From: Candidatus Bathyarchaeota archaeon | GTDB taxonomy: Archaea; Thermoproteota; Bathyarchaeia; Bathyarchaeales; Bathycorpusculaceae | Assembly: GCA_026014745.1 (NCBI GenBank) | Contig: JAOZHS010000001.1 | Location: forward strand, 62,001-126,000 | Length of the DNA: 64,000 nucleotides | Direction of reading: 5' to 3' | Shown here: positions 25,272 to 34,308 of the stretch, in pieces | How positions within the stretch are numbered: position 1 is the first letter of the stretch | Layout of the letters: the number at the start of each line of letters is the position of its first letter | Notes under the pieces: generated by a model | Database searches by the model: none | What the model saw: only the letters and a program-made list of their open reading frames with translations | What the model was told of the DNA's origin: nothing | Translations under genes and position numbers: made by a program

Positions 25272-25853
25272 CTAAGGCGTGATTCCCGAAGCCACAAGAT
25301 GTGCAACCCGAAGCGGTTCAGGAAAACAACTCCTAGTTGAAGTCAACTCCACAATCTGCTGAGCCTCGGCTAAGCCGATTCCGGCGAGTTCAAGGTAGAG
25401 TTTACAACCCCGACACGTCAACTCATGGATTTCTCCAGCGGAAAGCACAATACGCCAGCGCTCTTCGAAGTCAGGTAGATTTTTTAGGGCTTCACGGATT
25501 GAGGCTAAATCGGGTTTATCACGGGTCAAAGCCACTACAGGGAGCCCAGTCAAATCATGCAGCCGCCCAATATCGACAAGGTTAAACCCGCCTAACGTCA
25601 CGCCGTTTAACATAACCAAACGCAGTTGCCGACGATGCGGGGAAGCCTTAATCATTTCAGCCAATTTTTGGGTGGCATCCAACCCGTCAATAGCCACTTT
25701 GGTATGCATGACGCCATCAAGAAAGCTGCCTCCACGAAACACCACACCCACCACAATGACTGAGCCTGTGGTGTGGGGGATGAATTGGCCGTCGTCTATG
25801 CCTAGCACGCGTATTTCGGGTTTGATGACTCGGAAAACTTTTTTGGAGCTCAC
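25272..25853 (-). CDS. DUF99 family protein (COG1628, endonuclease-V-like fold)
   Basis: 193 aa. FRVIKPEIRVLGIDDGQF, VVFRGGSFLDGVMHTKVAIDGLDAT and RLVMLNGVTLGGFNLVDI are the characteristic DUF99 blocks, and D-D near residue 21 could be metal ligands as in the RNase-H-like fold. No proven role is known to me; homologues are widespread in archaea beside tfs, rpoL or csl4, which suggests RNA or DNA maintenance. The dispersed repeat at 25892-26064 lies immediately upstream. Confidence 0.85.
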   Translation of the reverse strand: MSSKKVFRVIKPEIRVLGIDDGQFIPHTTGSVIVVGVVFRGGSFLDGVMHTKVAIDGLDATQKLAEMIKASPHRRQLRLVMLNGVTLGGFNLVDIGRLHDLTGLPVVALTRDKPDLASIREALKNLPDFEERWRIVLSAGEIHELTCRGCKLYLELAGIGLAEAQQIVELTSTRSCFPEPLRVAHLVASGITP

Positions 25854-25891
25854 AAAACCGCCTAATGTTACTACGAGGGGGTTGATTTAAA

Positions 25892-26064
25892 ACCTATTTG
25901 CAGCCTATTTGGATCCTAATAGCCAAGGTATGCTGAAACGATAGAGGGGGAGGGGCTAGGCGGGCATATTTGGATCCTATTAGTGGTTCTATGCAGAAAC
26001 CTAAGAGGGGTAGGTCACTATTGACCCAAAACCAGCCCATTAACATGTTGAAAACCAGTAGAAA
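25892..26064 (+). repeat. Dispersed intergenic repeat, copy A (two units)
   Basis: A ~173-bp element nearly identical to the reverse complement of 62036-62210. It contains two related units beginning TTTGGATCCTA (25908 and 25969), each continuing with TATGC(A/T)GAAAC and then a G-rich GATAGAGGGGG or CTAAGAGGGG block. No open frame of note lies inside. It lies in the promoter-side gap of the DUF99 gene. Confidence 0.85.
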
Positions 26065-26134
26065 TCCCCATGCCTATTCTACTTAACAATTAAGGGACAT
26101 CTCAACTGCAAAAGAAAAAACACAAAAAAGAAAA

Positions 26135-26416
26135 TTAAGCGTTTAAAACGGCTTCAAGCTCGGTACCGAAAGCATCGTTTACTTCCCGAACCTTCGCCAC
26201 CGCCCGCAACAACGCATCAACTGGATTTGCGTCGCCTTTCATGCGAACATAAATTATGGGGCTAGACGCTAAGGGGTGCGGTACATCGTAGCCTGCAAAA
26301 TCAACTTCTTCATCTTCAAGCAGCCTCTTCTGAATCAAGTTGCAAAGGCCGTGGCTGGAACCTTGAAGTTCAATTTTGAGTTCGTTTCCGGATTTTTTGA
26401 GGACGTTAACTTTCAT
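26135..26416 (-). CDS. rpoL: RNA polymerase subunit Rpo11 (RpoL)
   Basis: 93 aa. The core motif HGLCNLIQKRLLED...DFAGYDVPHPLASSPIIYVRM matches archaeal Rpo11, which dimerises with Rpo3 as the eukaryotic Rpb11 does with Rpb3. It follows csl4 by 11 bp. Confidence 0.96.
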   Translation of the reverse strand: MKVNVLKKSGNELKIELQGSSHGLCNLIQKRLLEDEEVDFAGYDVPHPLASSPIIYVRMKGDANPVDALLRAVAKVREVNDAFGTELEAVLNA

Positions 26417-26427
26417 AACAATCTTTC

Positions 26428-27009
26428 CTATACGTTTTCTTTGCCGTAATCAGGAGCCATCTTTCGACGTTCAATGCTACCGCATTTGGGGCACTTAAGA
26501 TCATAGCGGTCTTGGTTGAGCAGGGTACCATCGTTTGAACAGAACGCGTAGAGGATACCCAGGTTTTTGTCATTGGTGGATAAGTGGAAGATCTGGTTTT
26601 TTTCGCTGATAACTTTAGCTCGGACAATATCGCCAGGTTTGCAAACATCAGCCATGGAGTTCACGTAGCGGTCAGAGACATCTGAAACGTGAAGGATGCC
26701 GCCGAAGTTGCCGCTGACCTGTTTTTTGCCAACTTTAAAGATGCGCACCAAAACGTTGTCGGATTGGGCATTTCCGATTTGTCCAATGATGACGGTTCCA
26801 AGCTTAGGAAAAACAACTCCTTCCTGAACTGGATAAACAGAGACACGCCTGTTCTGTAAGTCGACAAGTGCGCGTCCAACAATTTTTGAGTAGATGCTAC
26901 CGTCTTTAACGTAGGTGCCTGAGTCTGGAATAAATTCTTCAATTACGCCCAAGCGTTCACCAGGCAAGACTAAATGACCGCTTTTTTGTTCAGGAGCTTT
27001 TAGAGTCAT
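26428..27009 (-). CDS. csl4: Exosome subunit Csl4
   Basis: 193 aa. An N-terminal beta domain (LVLPGERLGVIEEF), a central S1 domain (~70-150; GTVIIGQIGNAQSDNVLVRIF) and a C-terminal zinc-ribbon region make up the cap subunit that recruits RNA to the exosome. Oddity: the first zinc knuckle reads FCSND rather than CxxC, so only three of the usual four cysteines remain (C in FCSN, then CPKC). An Asp may take the fourth place, or zinc binding may be weak. It sits between the METTL5-like gene and rpoL. Confidence 0.93.
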   Translation of the reverse strand: MTLKAPEQKSGHLVLPGERLGVIEEFIPDSGTYVKDGSIYSKIVGRALVDLQNRRVSVYPVQEGVVFPKLGTVIIGQIGNAQSDNVLVRIFKVGKKQVSGNFGGILHVSDVSDRYVNSMADVCKPGDIVRAKVISEKNQIFHLSTNDKNLGILYAFCSNDGTLLNQDRYDLKCPKCGSIERRKMAPDYGKENV

Positions 27010-27132
27010 GCGTTTTTTCCCTTATACACGTAAATATAAGCTTGAATTAGACAAATGCATATGCTTAGTTTCCACTCACCGCAATAAACCTTTTGTTAAC
27101 CAAACCAAATAAACCCTTCAGCAAAACAACCC

Positions 27133-27834
27133 TCAGGGAGCCACCTTTTTGATGACATAGAGATCAATAACGAAGTCATGACGAAGCTTGGTGTGGAACT
27201 CAAACATACGCGGAATCGTCATAAGCATCGCATAAACAGCTGATACAGAACCGCCATATTTGTTGATGAAACGTTCCAGAAAGGGCGAGGGATGTACCTG
27301 TACAAAGCCTTGGCTGGATTTTAATAATTTAATCAGCCGCTCATCAACCTCAGGGTGATTATGAAACGAATAGACGTTATCGGCGACTTCAAGCGCTTTA
27401 ACCAAAAAAGCTCGGTCAGCCTCACGGTTCTGGACCCCAAACGGCGGATTCATTACCACCGTGTCAAACGCACCCCCCACAGCGGAAACGTCAGCTAACA
27501 CCCACTGCACCTTATCGGCTAAACCAGTTTGCAGAGTGTTTTGTTGGGCGGTTTTGATGGCTAAACGGTCCACATCTACCCCCACAACGTAATCAGCACC
27601 CAAAAAAGCCGCACCCAACCCCAACCGCCCCGTGCCGCAACCCAAGTCCAACACGGATTTGCCCACTATGTCGCCGTATGTGTAGGCAGCGAGGTAGAGC
27701 AAATTTGCAGCTATCGCCTCAGAGGAAGTGTACTGTTCCAGACGCGCTTGGGGCGTGGGCTGAGGCGCAACCCCAGACAGGAGGCGCTCCAGCTCTAGTT
27801 TTCGAATAAGCCGCCTTTGAGTAAATTCTCCCAT
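27133..27834 (-). CDS. METTL5-like N6-adenine RNA methyltransferase
   Basis: 233 aa Rossmann methyltransferase. SAM motif VLDLGCGTGRLGLGA (~68), acidic loop VGVDVD, and catalytic NPPF (~130) followed by GVQNREADRAFL. NPPF plus this N-terminus (RRLIRKLELERLLSGV...YTSSEAIAANLLY) is typical of METTL5 and archaeal homologues; METTL5 methylates an adenine in small-subunit rRNA. The RNA target here is inferred. Its start overlaps the end of dph2 by 40 bp. Confidence 0.85.
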   Translation of the reverse strand: MGEFTQRRLIRKLELERLLSGVAPQPTPQARLEQYTSSEAIAANLLYLAAYTYGDIVGKSVLDLGCGTGRLGLGAAFLGADYVVGVDVDRLAIKTAQQNTLQTGLADKVQWVLADVSAVGGAFDTVVMNPPFGVQNREADRAFLVKALEVADNVYSFHNHPEVDERLIKLLKSSQGFVQVHPSPFLERFINKYGGSVSAVYAMLMTIPRMFEFHTKLRHDFVIDLYVIKKVAP

Positions 27835-28796
27835 GACAACTCGCCGAGGACAACCCTAAACTCATTAACCGTCAACACGGGCTTTTGAAACTTTCCAGGC
27901 GCATCCAACGAAATGCGGGGACACGCCGTATTCACATAGGCATCCACACTGGGAAACTCCAAAAGCACCTCAGGAGTCAATTCCCTGCCCGCTAACAAAA
28001 ACGCTGCCAACCCATGCTTCTCCGCCAGCAACTTGACGTTTAACGCGGCGTCAAGATGTTTTTGCCCAGGTTTTAACCCAAGCAGGATACCAATGGTTTT
28101 GGCGGTTTTGGCTTGCTGGATGCTGGCGAAGCGTTGTTTTATGATGCGTTGAGCGTCGTTTGCGATGTTGTAGGCGCGGTTGTCGTAGGGGTCAGCTATA
28201 ATGGTTGGTTTACCTGTGCTCAGAGCGATGCCGAGCGCGTGGAATATGCCGCCGCCGACAAACAAAAACGCCTCCACCTTGTCCGCTATGGCTTGGGCGT
28301 TGCTGTAGTTGCAGCCCGTAACCTGACCCGCATACCCCAAATTCGCTGCATCGCCAATCAGCACGGTTTTGCCTGCTGAGGTTAAGAGTTCTTTGGCGTG
28401 GCTTAAGGTTTGGAGATGCTGCACAGACGTGGTTAACCCAATTTTTCGGTAACCCTGCAAAAGCGAAAGGGCACTGTTGACTGCGGCGTCGATGTCTATG
28501 TCGGCGTGGGTCTCCACATAAAGTGTCGGAATGCGTGTTTGGTTTACCATTTTTGCGTGCCCAAAATGCACAATCAAATCCACAGCCAAACTCTCCGCCT
28601 CTGATAATGCCAAGTCACAGGCACCATAGCAGGGGTCAACCGAAATAATCGGCAACACACCCACATCTGATAAGGAGTGGGCGATGGTGGTGGCGTAGGG
28701 TTTTAGACCTTGAGGCATCTGCAGCAGAACACGTTTAGCATGGAGCCGTGCAATTTCTTGTTTGATTTTTTCTATTTCAAAATCAAAACTATCCAT
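27795..28796 (-). CDS. dph2: Diphthamide synthesis enzyme Dph2 (radical SAM-type)
   Basis: 333 aa. It makes the first step of diphthamide on elongation factor 2 by transferring 3-amino-3-carboxypropyl from SAM. The three cluster cysteines are visible in VDPCYGACD, VTGCNYSNA and NTACPRIS, each in one of three similar domains as expected for the archaeal homodimer. VHFGHAKM and LFVGGGIFHALG are further family motifs. First gene of the run dph2, METTL5-like, csl4, rpoL. Confidence 0.94.
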   Translation of the reverse strand: MDSFDFEIEKIKQEIARLHAKRVLLQMPQGLKPYATTIAHSLSDVGVLPIISVDPCYGACDLALSEAESLAVDLIVHFGHAKMVNQTRIPTLYVETHADIDIDAAVNSALSLLQGYRKIGLTTSVQHLQTLSHAKELLTSAGKTVLIGDAANLGYAGQVTGCNYSNAQAIADKVEAFLFVGGGIFHALGIALSTGKPTIIADPYDNRAYNIANDAQRIIKQRFASIQQAKTAKTIGILLGLKPGQKHLDAALNVKLLAEKHGLAAFLLAGRELTPEVLLEFPSVDAYVNTACPRISLDAPGKFQKPVLTVNEFRVVLGELSWENLLKGGLFEN

Positions 28797-28853
28797 GGGG
28801 TATCCACTAACAAGTAAAGATAAACAAAAAAGGAAAGCACAAAAGTGCTTAGA

Positions 28854-31283
28854 CTACCATTCCCAGTCGGGGGTTGGCTTCTTGAGGGGTCGACCCGCTG
28901 CGAGGGCTGCCTGCTCGGCTAGGCGTTCAAGAATGATTTTTTGCTCAACGCTTGCGACGAGTTTGCGGGTGTTGACGACGGCGTCGTTGTTGACGGATAA
29001 GCTGTCGATGCCTACGCGTATGAGGAATTCTGCGAAGTCAGGTAGATTGCTGGGTCCTTCACCGCATATACTAACAGTGCAGCCGTTTTCGTGGGCAACT
29101 GTTATGAGGTGAGCGATTATGCGTTTGACTGCGGGGTCGCGTTCGTCAAAGTAGCCCATTTGGCCTAAACGTTCAGAATCGCGATCAATCATAAGGACGC
29201 CTTGGGTCATGTCGTTGCTGCCGATGCTAAAGCCGTCGACTAGTTTGCTGAATTCGTCTGCCATGATTGCAATTGAGGGGGTTTCTGCCATGAACCAGAT
29301 TTTGAAGTCTTTGTTGCGCTCCAGACCTTCTTCTTTCATGATTTGAAGTACTGCTTTGGCTTCCCAGAGTGTTCGAACCATCGGGAGCATTACGTAGACG
29401 TTTTTGAGCGCCCATTCGCTTCGGCATTTCTTGATGGCTTGACATTCCAATCGGAAGGCTTTGTCGTACCATTTGCTTATGTAGCGGCTACAGCCTCTCC
29501 AGCCTAACATTGGGTTTTCTTCTACGATTTCGTATTTTTCGCCGCCTTTGAGTCCGCGGTACTCATTGGTCTTAAAGTCACTTAAACGCACGACAACAGG
29601 TTTAGGTTGGATAGCCCTTGCAACTGTTGCTACACCCTCAGCGAGTTTGTCAACGAATTCTTGGCTTTTACCTTCCTCAACAAACGCCATAGGGTGCTTA
29701 CCGATTGCGCTGGCTAAGATGAATTCGGTGCGCATCAAACCTATGCCTTCAAACGGCAGGTTCTTGTATCGCTCAATCATCTCGGGTGTGCCGAGGTTCA
29801 TGTAGATTTTTGTAGCGGTAATTGGAGTTGCTTCAGCGGTTTGGACTGCTGCTCCGCCGTTATTGGCTGTGATGGGTTGAACTGCTTGGGCGAGGATACC
29901 TTCGTAGATGATGCCGTTTCGGCTGTCCACGGTGTAGTCTTGCCCAGTCTTCATGATTTGTGTTCCAACTTCGGTTCCTACAACGCAGGGGATGTTGAGT
30001 TCGCGGCTCACGATTGCTGCATGGCTGGTGATTCCACCTTTGTCAGTGACGATGGCGCTTGCCATTTTCATAAAGGGAACAAAGTCAGGGTCAGTCATGC
30101 CGGTTACGAGGATATCTCCTTTCTTCATGTCGCGGTTCGCGTCTTCAGGTTTGAGAACTACTGTGGCTTTACCTACACCGTAGCCTCTGCGACCAGCGGA
30201 GATTCCTCGAACGACTACTTTTAGGTCTTGAGCTGTACTTTCTGCCATTTTTGCCTCATCCGTTGATGATTTGGAACCGAAAACAGTTTCAGGTCTTGCT
30301 TGAACCAAGTTGATGTTCTCGGGGAATTTCAGGTCTTGATCGATTGCCCACTCAATATCCATTGGTTTACCGTAGTGCTTCTCGATGCGTTTTGCGAGTT
30401 CGCCTAAGGCGTGTATTTCTTGGTCGCTAACGCAGACGATTTTTTGTTCCGCTTCGGGGATGTCAAGGTGGATTGTTTTTCCTGTTTTGGGGTCCCGTAT
30501 GTACTTGACGGTTTTGCGGGCAATACGGCGCTCCTTAATGATTAGAGAGCCTTTGTCTAAGACGAAGTCATCAGGATTAACTGCGCCTGATACCACGGTT
30601 TCGCCTAAGCCAAAGTTGCCTTCGATGACAATTTCGTCACGGTTACCTGTAACGGGGTTTATCGTGAACATGACACCTGCAGCGCGGCTGTTAACCATTT
30701 TCTGCACGCCAACGCTGATGAAGACTTTCTCGTGGGGGAAACCTTTTTCATTTCGGTAAAAGATTGCGCGGGGAGTAAAGAGGCTGCTCCAGCATTTGAC
30801 AACTTTCTCGATGAGATCGTCGGCACCTTTTACGTTGAGGTAGGTTTCTTGTTGCCCCGCAAAGGATGCGTCTGGGAGGTCTTCGGCGGTTGCGCTTGAA
30901 CGTACCGCTACGAAGGTGTCTTTTAAGCTGAAACGTTTGTTTAATTTCTCATAAGCTTCTCGGATGGCGGTTTCGATGTCTTGAGGCATAGGAGTTTTTT
31001 CCATGAGTTCACGGATTTTCTTGGATGCCGCATCATACTGTTTGGGATCATTGGGGTTTGTGACGGTTTCTTTGATGATTTTGTAGATTTGTTCGGCAAT
31101 TTTTTTCTCTACAATAAAACGTTCGTAGGAATACGCCGAAACTGCGAAACCGAAAGGAACAGGTAACCCCGCATGAATCATTTCGCCGAGGCTGGCGTTT
31201 TTGCCGCCAACGATCGACACATCATTATTTCTTAAAACATCAAACCATAAAACAAGCGCTTGCTCTTTTGCATTTACACTCAA
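28854..31283 (-). CDS. ppsA: Phosphoenolpyruvate synthase
   Basis: Converts pyruvate, ATP and water to PEP, AMP and phosphate; key for gluconeogenesis from acetate or other C2/C3 sources. The frame extends to 31358, but TTG 31283 overlaps the rpl10e stop and has GGAGA 5 nt upstream, giving ~809 aa, the normal size. Domains: N-terminal ATP-grasp/pyruvate-binding (GGKNASLGEM..., RSSATAEDLPDASFAGQQETYLNV); central phosphohistidine domain (GGITSHAAIVSREL, catalytic His); C-terminal TIM barrel (MRTEFIL, GSNDMTQ, catalytic Cys in SICGEGPS). Confidence 0.96.
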   Translation of the reverse strand: MSVNAKEQALVLWFDVLRNNDVSIVGGKNASLGEMIHAGLPVPFGFAVSAYSYERFIVEKKIAEQIYKIIKETVTNPNDPKQYDAASKKIRELMEKTPMPQDIETAIREAYEKLNKRFSLKDTFVAVRSSATAEDLPDASFAGQQETYLNVKGADDLIEKVVKCWSSLFTPRAIFYRNEKGFPHEKVFISVGVQKMVNSRAAGVMFTINPVTGNRDEIVIEGNFGLGETVVSGAVNPDDFVLDKGSLIIKERRIARKTVKYIRDPKTGKTIHLDIPEAEQKIVCVSDQEIHALGELAKRIEKHYGKPMDIEWAIDQDLKFPENINLVQARPETVFGSKSSTDEAKMAESTAQDLKVVVRGISAGRRGYGVGKATVVLKPEDANRDMKKGDILVTGMTDPDFVPFMKMASAIVTDKGGITSHAAIVSRELNIPCVVGTEVGTQIMKTGQDYTVDSRNGIIYEGILAQAVQPITANNGGAAVQTAEATPITATKIYMNLGTPEMIERYKNLPFEGIGLMRTEFILASAIGKHPMAFVEEGKSQEFVDKLAEGVATVARAIQPKPVVVRLSDFKTNEYRGLKGGEKYEIVEENPMLGWRGCSRYISKWYDKAFRLECQAIKKCRSEWALKNVYVMLPMVRTLWEAKAVLQIMKEEGLERNKDFKIWFMAETPSIAIMADEFSKLVDGFSIGSNDMTQGVLMIDRDSERLGQMGYFDERDPAVKRIIAHLITVAHENGCTVSICGEGPSNLPDFAEFLIRVGIDSLSVNNDAVVNTRKLVASVEQKIILERLAEQAALAAGRPLKKPTPDWEW

Positions 31284-31822
31284 GCTGTCTCCGTCTCCGG
31301 TTGGGCCTTCTCTGCTTGGGTAGAAGGAGTGCTGATCTTGGAGATAACTATTTTGCAAGCGATTGGGAGTTTTGCGCTGCCGCGTTTGAGAGATTCTTTA
31401 GCGGTTTCAGCTGCGGCTGCCTTGACTTTAACGGTCATTATGGGTTGGTCTACTTCGACTTTTGCAGCGGTTCCGATAGCTGCGCCAAAGCTGCGCCTCA
31501 TGCCTTGTTGAAGTCGGTCAGCGTGAGCACCGAAGATCATCTTGTTCTCTCGAAGGATGATATGTGGGTAGGGGTGAACAACCATGAGATAATCGTTTAT
31601 GAGTTTATCCATGAGAACACGGTTGGTGGCGACACGTGCAGCTTCAAGGGCACTGTGGCGTATCTGAACACGTTCAGTAGCTAAAAGTTGAGCTTCCACA
31701 TCGAAGGTTCCTTTGGTATCGCCCATTGTGAATTTGACTATTTTTGGTGGCGGAAAACCTCTAGCGTATTCTTTCCTTGTGTACGCTCGGTTTTTCACGG
31801 GTCTGTAGTTTCTCGCGTGCAT
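31280..31822 (-). CDS. rpl10e: Ribosomal protein uL16 (L10e)
   Basis: 180 aa from the ATG at 31822 (MHARNYR), which matches the family start; an in-frame codon at 31852 adds an atypical leader. YTRKEYARGFPPPKIVKF, VVHPYPHIILRENKM and DRLQQGMRRSFG are conserved at the P-site tRNA contact. Its stop overlaps the ppsA start, so a ribosomal and a gluconeogenic gene share one mRNA. Confidence 0.95.
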   Translation of the reverse strand: MHARNYRPVKNRAYTRKEYARGFPPPKIVKFTMGDTKGTFDVEAQLLATERVQIRHSALEAARVATNRVLMDKLINDYLMVVHPYPHIILRENKMIFGAHADRLQQGMRRSFGAAIGTAAKVEVDQPIMTVKVKAAAAETAKESLKRGSAKLPIACKIVISKISTPSTQAEKAQPETETA

Positions 31823-31959
31823 ACAACGTCCCTGCGTAGCATACTCACACAATTAGCGATATTTAAACGATTTGTCAAGAATCGACAATGCGTCCCTGCA
31901 AAGTCGAAGTTGGACTTCTTTACGCTAAGTCCCGAATTTATACTGAATAACAATCAATT

Positions 31960-31972
31960 ACTTATATACTTA
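31960..31972 (+). promoter_or_regulatory. TATA box for the Trm11-like gene
   Basis: CTTATATACTTAG is centred ~27 bp before ATG 31993, which would give a leaderless mRNA. Confidence 0.5.
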
Positions 31973-31992
31973 GTTTACTTTGTTTCTGCGCA

Positions 31993-33288
31993 ATGCCTAC
32001 TTCACTATTCATCTCGGGAAAAAACTGGATACTTTCTCTAGCAGAGCTCACAGCGTACTTCAAAACCAGAAACATAAACTGTAAAGTTGAGTACTTCTGC
32101 CGAGAATTCTTCGCAATAAACACAGAACAGACACTTGACGCCGAAACCATCAAAGATTTAGGCGGCACCATAAAAATCGGCAACCCAAAAACAATCATCC
32201 CCACCCAAACCATCAAAGAAGCCTTCTTAGAAAAAAACAAGTCCGCCCAAAAACAAATCAGCCAAATCTTAGCCCAAAGCGGCATCGCCCAAGGCATAAC
32301 TGGCGCATCCGGAAAACTGCTGTTTGGCGTAAGCGTATACTTCACCGACAACGCTTTTCACCCCTTTGCTGGACGTATGCAGCGGTTTATCGGTAGCGCC
32401 CTAAAAGATGAGTTGGCGGAGCAGGGTAAAAAGTCAAGTTTTATGGGTTATTCAGACGACCGCAAACAAGCCCAACTAAGCCATGTTGAAGTTCTAAAAA
32501 AGAACCTCGTAGAGAACCACGCTGAAATCCTCTTCTGCATCGGCAAAACTCAAACCTGGGTCGCAACCACAATAGCGGTGCATAACCCATTTGAATTCCA
32601 AAAAAGAGACGTCTACAAACCTAACCAACGCGTAATCTTTGCCATGCCACCCCGCTTAGCACGTATGATGGTAAATTTATCCGCATGCAAAAAAGGCAAA
32701 GTTTTGCTGGACCCCTTCTGCGGCGTCGGCACCATACTACAAGAGGCTCTTTTAGAGCAAGCAGTAGTTGTGGGAATGGATGTCAATTCTTGGTGTGTGA
32801 AAGCTTCAGAAGAAAATCTTCAGTGGCTAGCTGAAGAATATGAACTTGGAAGCATGGATTTTCGGGTTATCCAAGGCGACGTAGACCAAATGACGCAAAA
32901 GATCGGTGTGGATTCAGTGGATTGTGTGGTTTGTGAACCAGATCTAGGCCCCGCTCTAAGAGAGGTGCCCACAGGTCCTTATGCCCAAAAGATCATCGAG
33001 AAGCTTGAGCCGCTATTCTTTGATTTTGTTGAGCAAGCCTATCAGGTACTCAAGCCGCAAGGACGATTGGTGCTGGTTACGCCCTACATTAAAACGCGAT
33101 CCAACGAGGCAGTTACTATGCCAATCGCGGATAGGTTCCAAGAAGTTGGGTTCAAACGCATACACGCCTTTAGCAGGGATATGTTTTTGGAGAACCTAGA
33201 CGTTGCCCGGTTGGTGGCGTCTCCAACCCTAATTGAGATGGATGAGAGACATAAAATCGGAAGAGAAATTCACATACTCGAAAAGTAG
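31993..33288 (+). CDS. Trm11/TrmG10-like (COG1041) RNA methyltransferase with altered motif IV
   Basis: 431 aa. The N-terminal ~180 residues look like a THUMP/ferredoxin-like RNA-binding part. The C-terminal Rossmann domain has LLDPFCGVGTILQEAL (~236) and VVGMDVN. The closest well-known family makes N2-methylguanosine at tRNA position 10 and carries D-P-P-Y as catalytic motif IV; here the matching position reads CEPDLGP (~313). The fold assignment is firm. Substrate and even activity are less so because of this change. Confidence 0.72.
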   Translation: MPTSLFISGKNWILSLAELTAYFKTRNINCKVEYFCREFFAINTEQTLDAETIKDLGGTIKIGNPKTIIPTQTIKEAFLEKNKSAQKQISQILAQSGIAQGITGASGKLLFGVSVYFTDNAFHPFAGRMQRFIGSALKDELAEQGKKSSFMGYSDDRKQAQLSHVEVLKKNLVENHAEILFCIGKTQTWVATTIAVHNPFEFQKRDVYKPNQRVIFAMPPRLARMMVNLSACKKGKVLLDPFCGVGTILQEALLEQAVVVGMDVNSWCVKASEENLQWLAEEYELGSMDFRVIQGDVDQMTQKIGVDSVDCVVCEPDLGPALREVPTGPYAQKIIEKLEPLFFDFVEQAYQVLKPQGRLVLVTPYIKTRSNEAVTMPIADRFQEVGFKRIHAFSRDMFLENLDVARLVASPTLIEMDERHKIGREIHILEK

Positions 33289-33352
33289 CAGCCGAGCCCC
33301 AAAACAATTAATTAATTCCTTGACGTCTGTTTCTAATCTGAGGCGGAGAAAC

Positions 33353-33847
33353 TTGTCAACTGACACTAATCATTCAAGACCTAATTGGGACCGATACTTC
33401 CTTGACCTATGTGAAGCAGTAGCCGCACGTGCAACATGTGACCGAGGAAAATGCGGCGCCGTTATCGTTAAAGACAAACGCATCATGACCACAGGTTACG
33501 TCGGTGCCCCCGCGGGTTTGCCCCACTGCGACGAAGCAGGACACGACCTACGCAAAGTCACCAACGGCAACGGTGAAGTCACCCAACACTGCGTCCGGAC
33601 ATTACATGCAGAACAAAACGCCATCCTTCAAGCAGCCCGATTTGGCATACCACTAGAAGGCGCCACCCTCTTTTGCAAAATGACGCCCTGCCGCACCTGC
33701 GCCATGATGATAATAAACGCGGGCATTAAACGGGTGGTCTGCGAGAAACGGTACCATGCCGACGTCGACACCATCGAGATGTTTAAGCAGGCAGGTATTG
33801 AACTCACAATAATGAACAACGAAGTCATGAAATACGACAAACAGTAA
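33353..33847 (+). CDS. dCMP deaminase
   Basis: 164 aa zinc cytidine/deoxycytidylate deaminase that supplies dUMP for dTTP synthesis. Zinc and proton-shuttle residues are in TLHAEQNAI and MTPCRTCAMMI; CDRGKCGAVIVKDKRIMTTGYVGAPAG is the family N-terminal core. The open frame overlaps the preceding gene, but TTG 33353 has a GGCGGAG site 4 nt upstream and starts just before NWDRYFLDLCEAVA, so I use it. Confidence 0.92.
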   Translation: MSTDTNHSRPNWDRYFLDLCEAVAARATCDRGKCGAVIVKDKRIMTTGYVGAPAGLPHCDEAGHDLRKVTNGNGEVTQHCVRTLHAEQNAILQAARFGIPLEGATLFCKMTPCRTCAMMIINAGIKRVVCEKRYHADVDTIEMFKQAGIELTIMNNEVMKYDKQ

Positions 33848-33930
33848 GTTCAGTTGGTAACTGTAAAGAAGTACTACCCCTTCCTTATTTAAAAATGGAA
33901 TATTAGCGGATTTTTGATAAGCTATTTACA

Positions 33931-34260
33931 CTATTTTTTGGGGGAAACCACAATCCACTTCACATTATCAAACCCATACTTGGTTATGAGCGGGTCTAAG
34001 AAGTCGGGAGCTAAGTCATCATCAATTTCGGCAAAAACAACCGTGTCGCCAATCCGATAAACAATCCCGATTTCTGTTAGGTCTTTTAACTTTGCATATT
34101 TGCCACGGATTTCCCAGTACCCCGGTTCATCACGGCCCACCTGCATTATCCAAGAGTACTCGTCGCCGGGATGCTTGCCCTCAGTGTAGTTATAGGCGCA
34201 AACGACGTCGCCAACCACTTTAGGGTCATCATTAGTCTTAACGTAAAACCATATTGTCAT
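33931..34260 (-). CDS. Small protein of unknown function
   Basis: 109 aa from ATG 34260 (MTIWFYVKTND); an earlier in-frame start at 34272 is possible. Mixed alpha/beta composition, rich in Asp, Tyr and Trp, with no cysteines besides one near residue 21 and no membrane segment. I recognise no family. It stands alone between dCMP deaminase (convergent) and the hemK2-ksgA group. Confidence 0.6.
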   Translation of the reverse strand: MTIWFYVKTNDDPKVVGDVVCAYNYTEGKHPGDEYSWIMQVGRDEPGYWEIRGKYAKLKDLTEIGIVYRIGDTVVFAEIDDDLAPDFLDPLITKYGFDNVKWIVVSPKK

Positions 34261-34308
34261 AACAAACGCCAAATAGATATGGCGCGTTAGTGCCTTAAAT
34301 CGTTTCGT

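Noticed and set aside
25892-26064. Insertion sequence or transposon for the dispersed repeat
   Set aside because: No transposase frame, no clear terminal inverted repeats and no target duplications could be seen; kept as a repeat of unknown nature.
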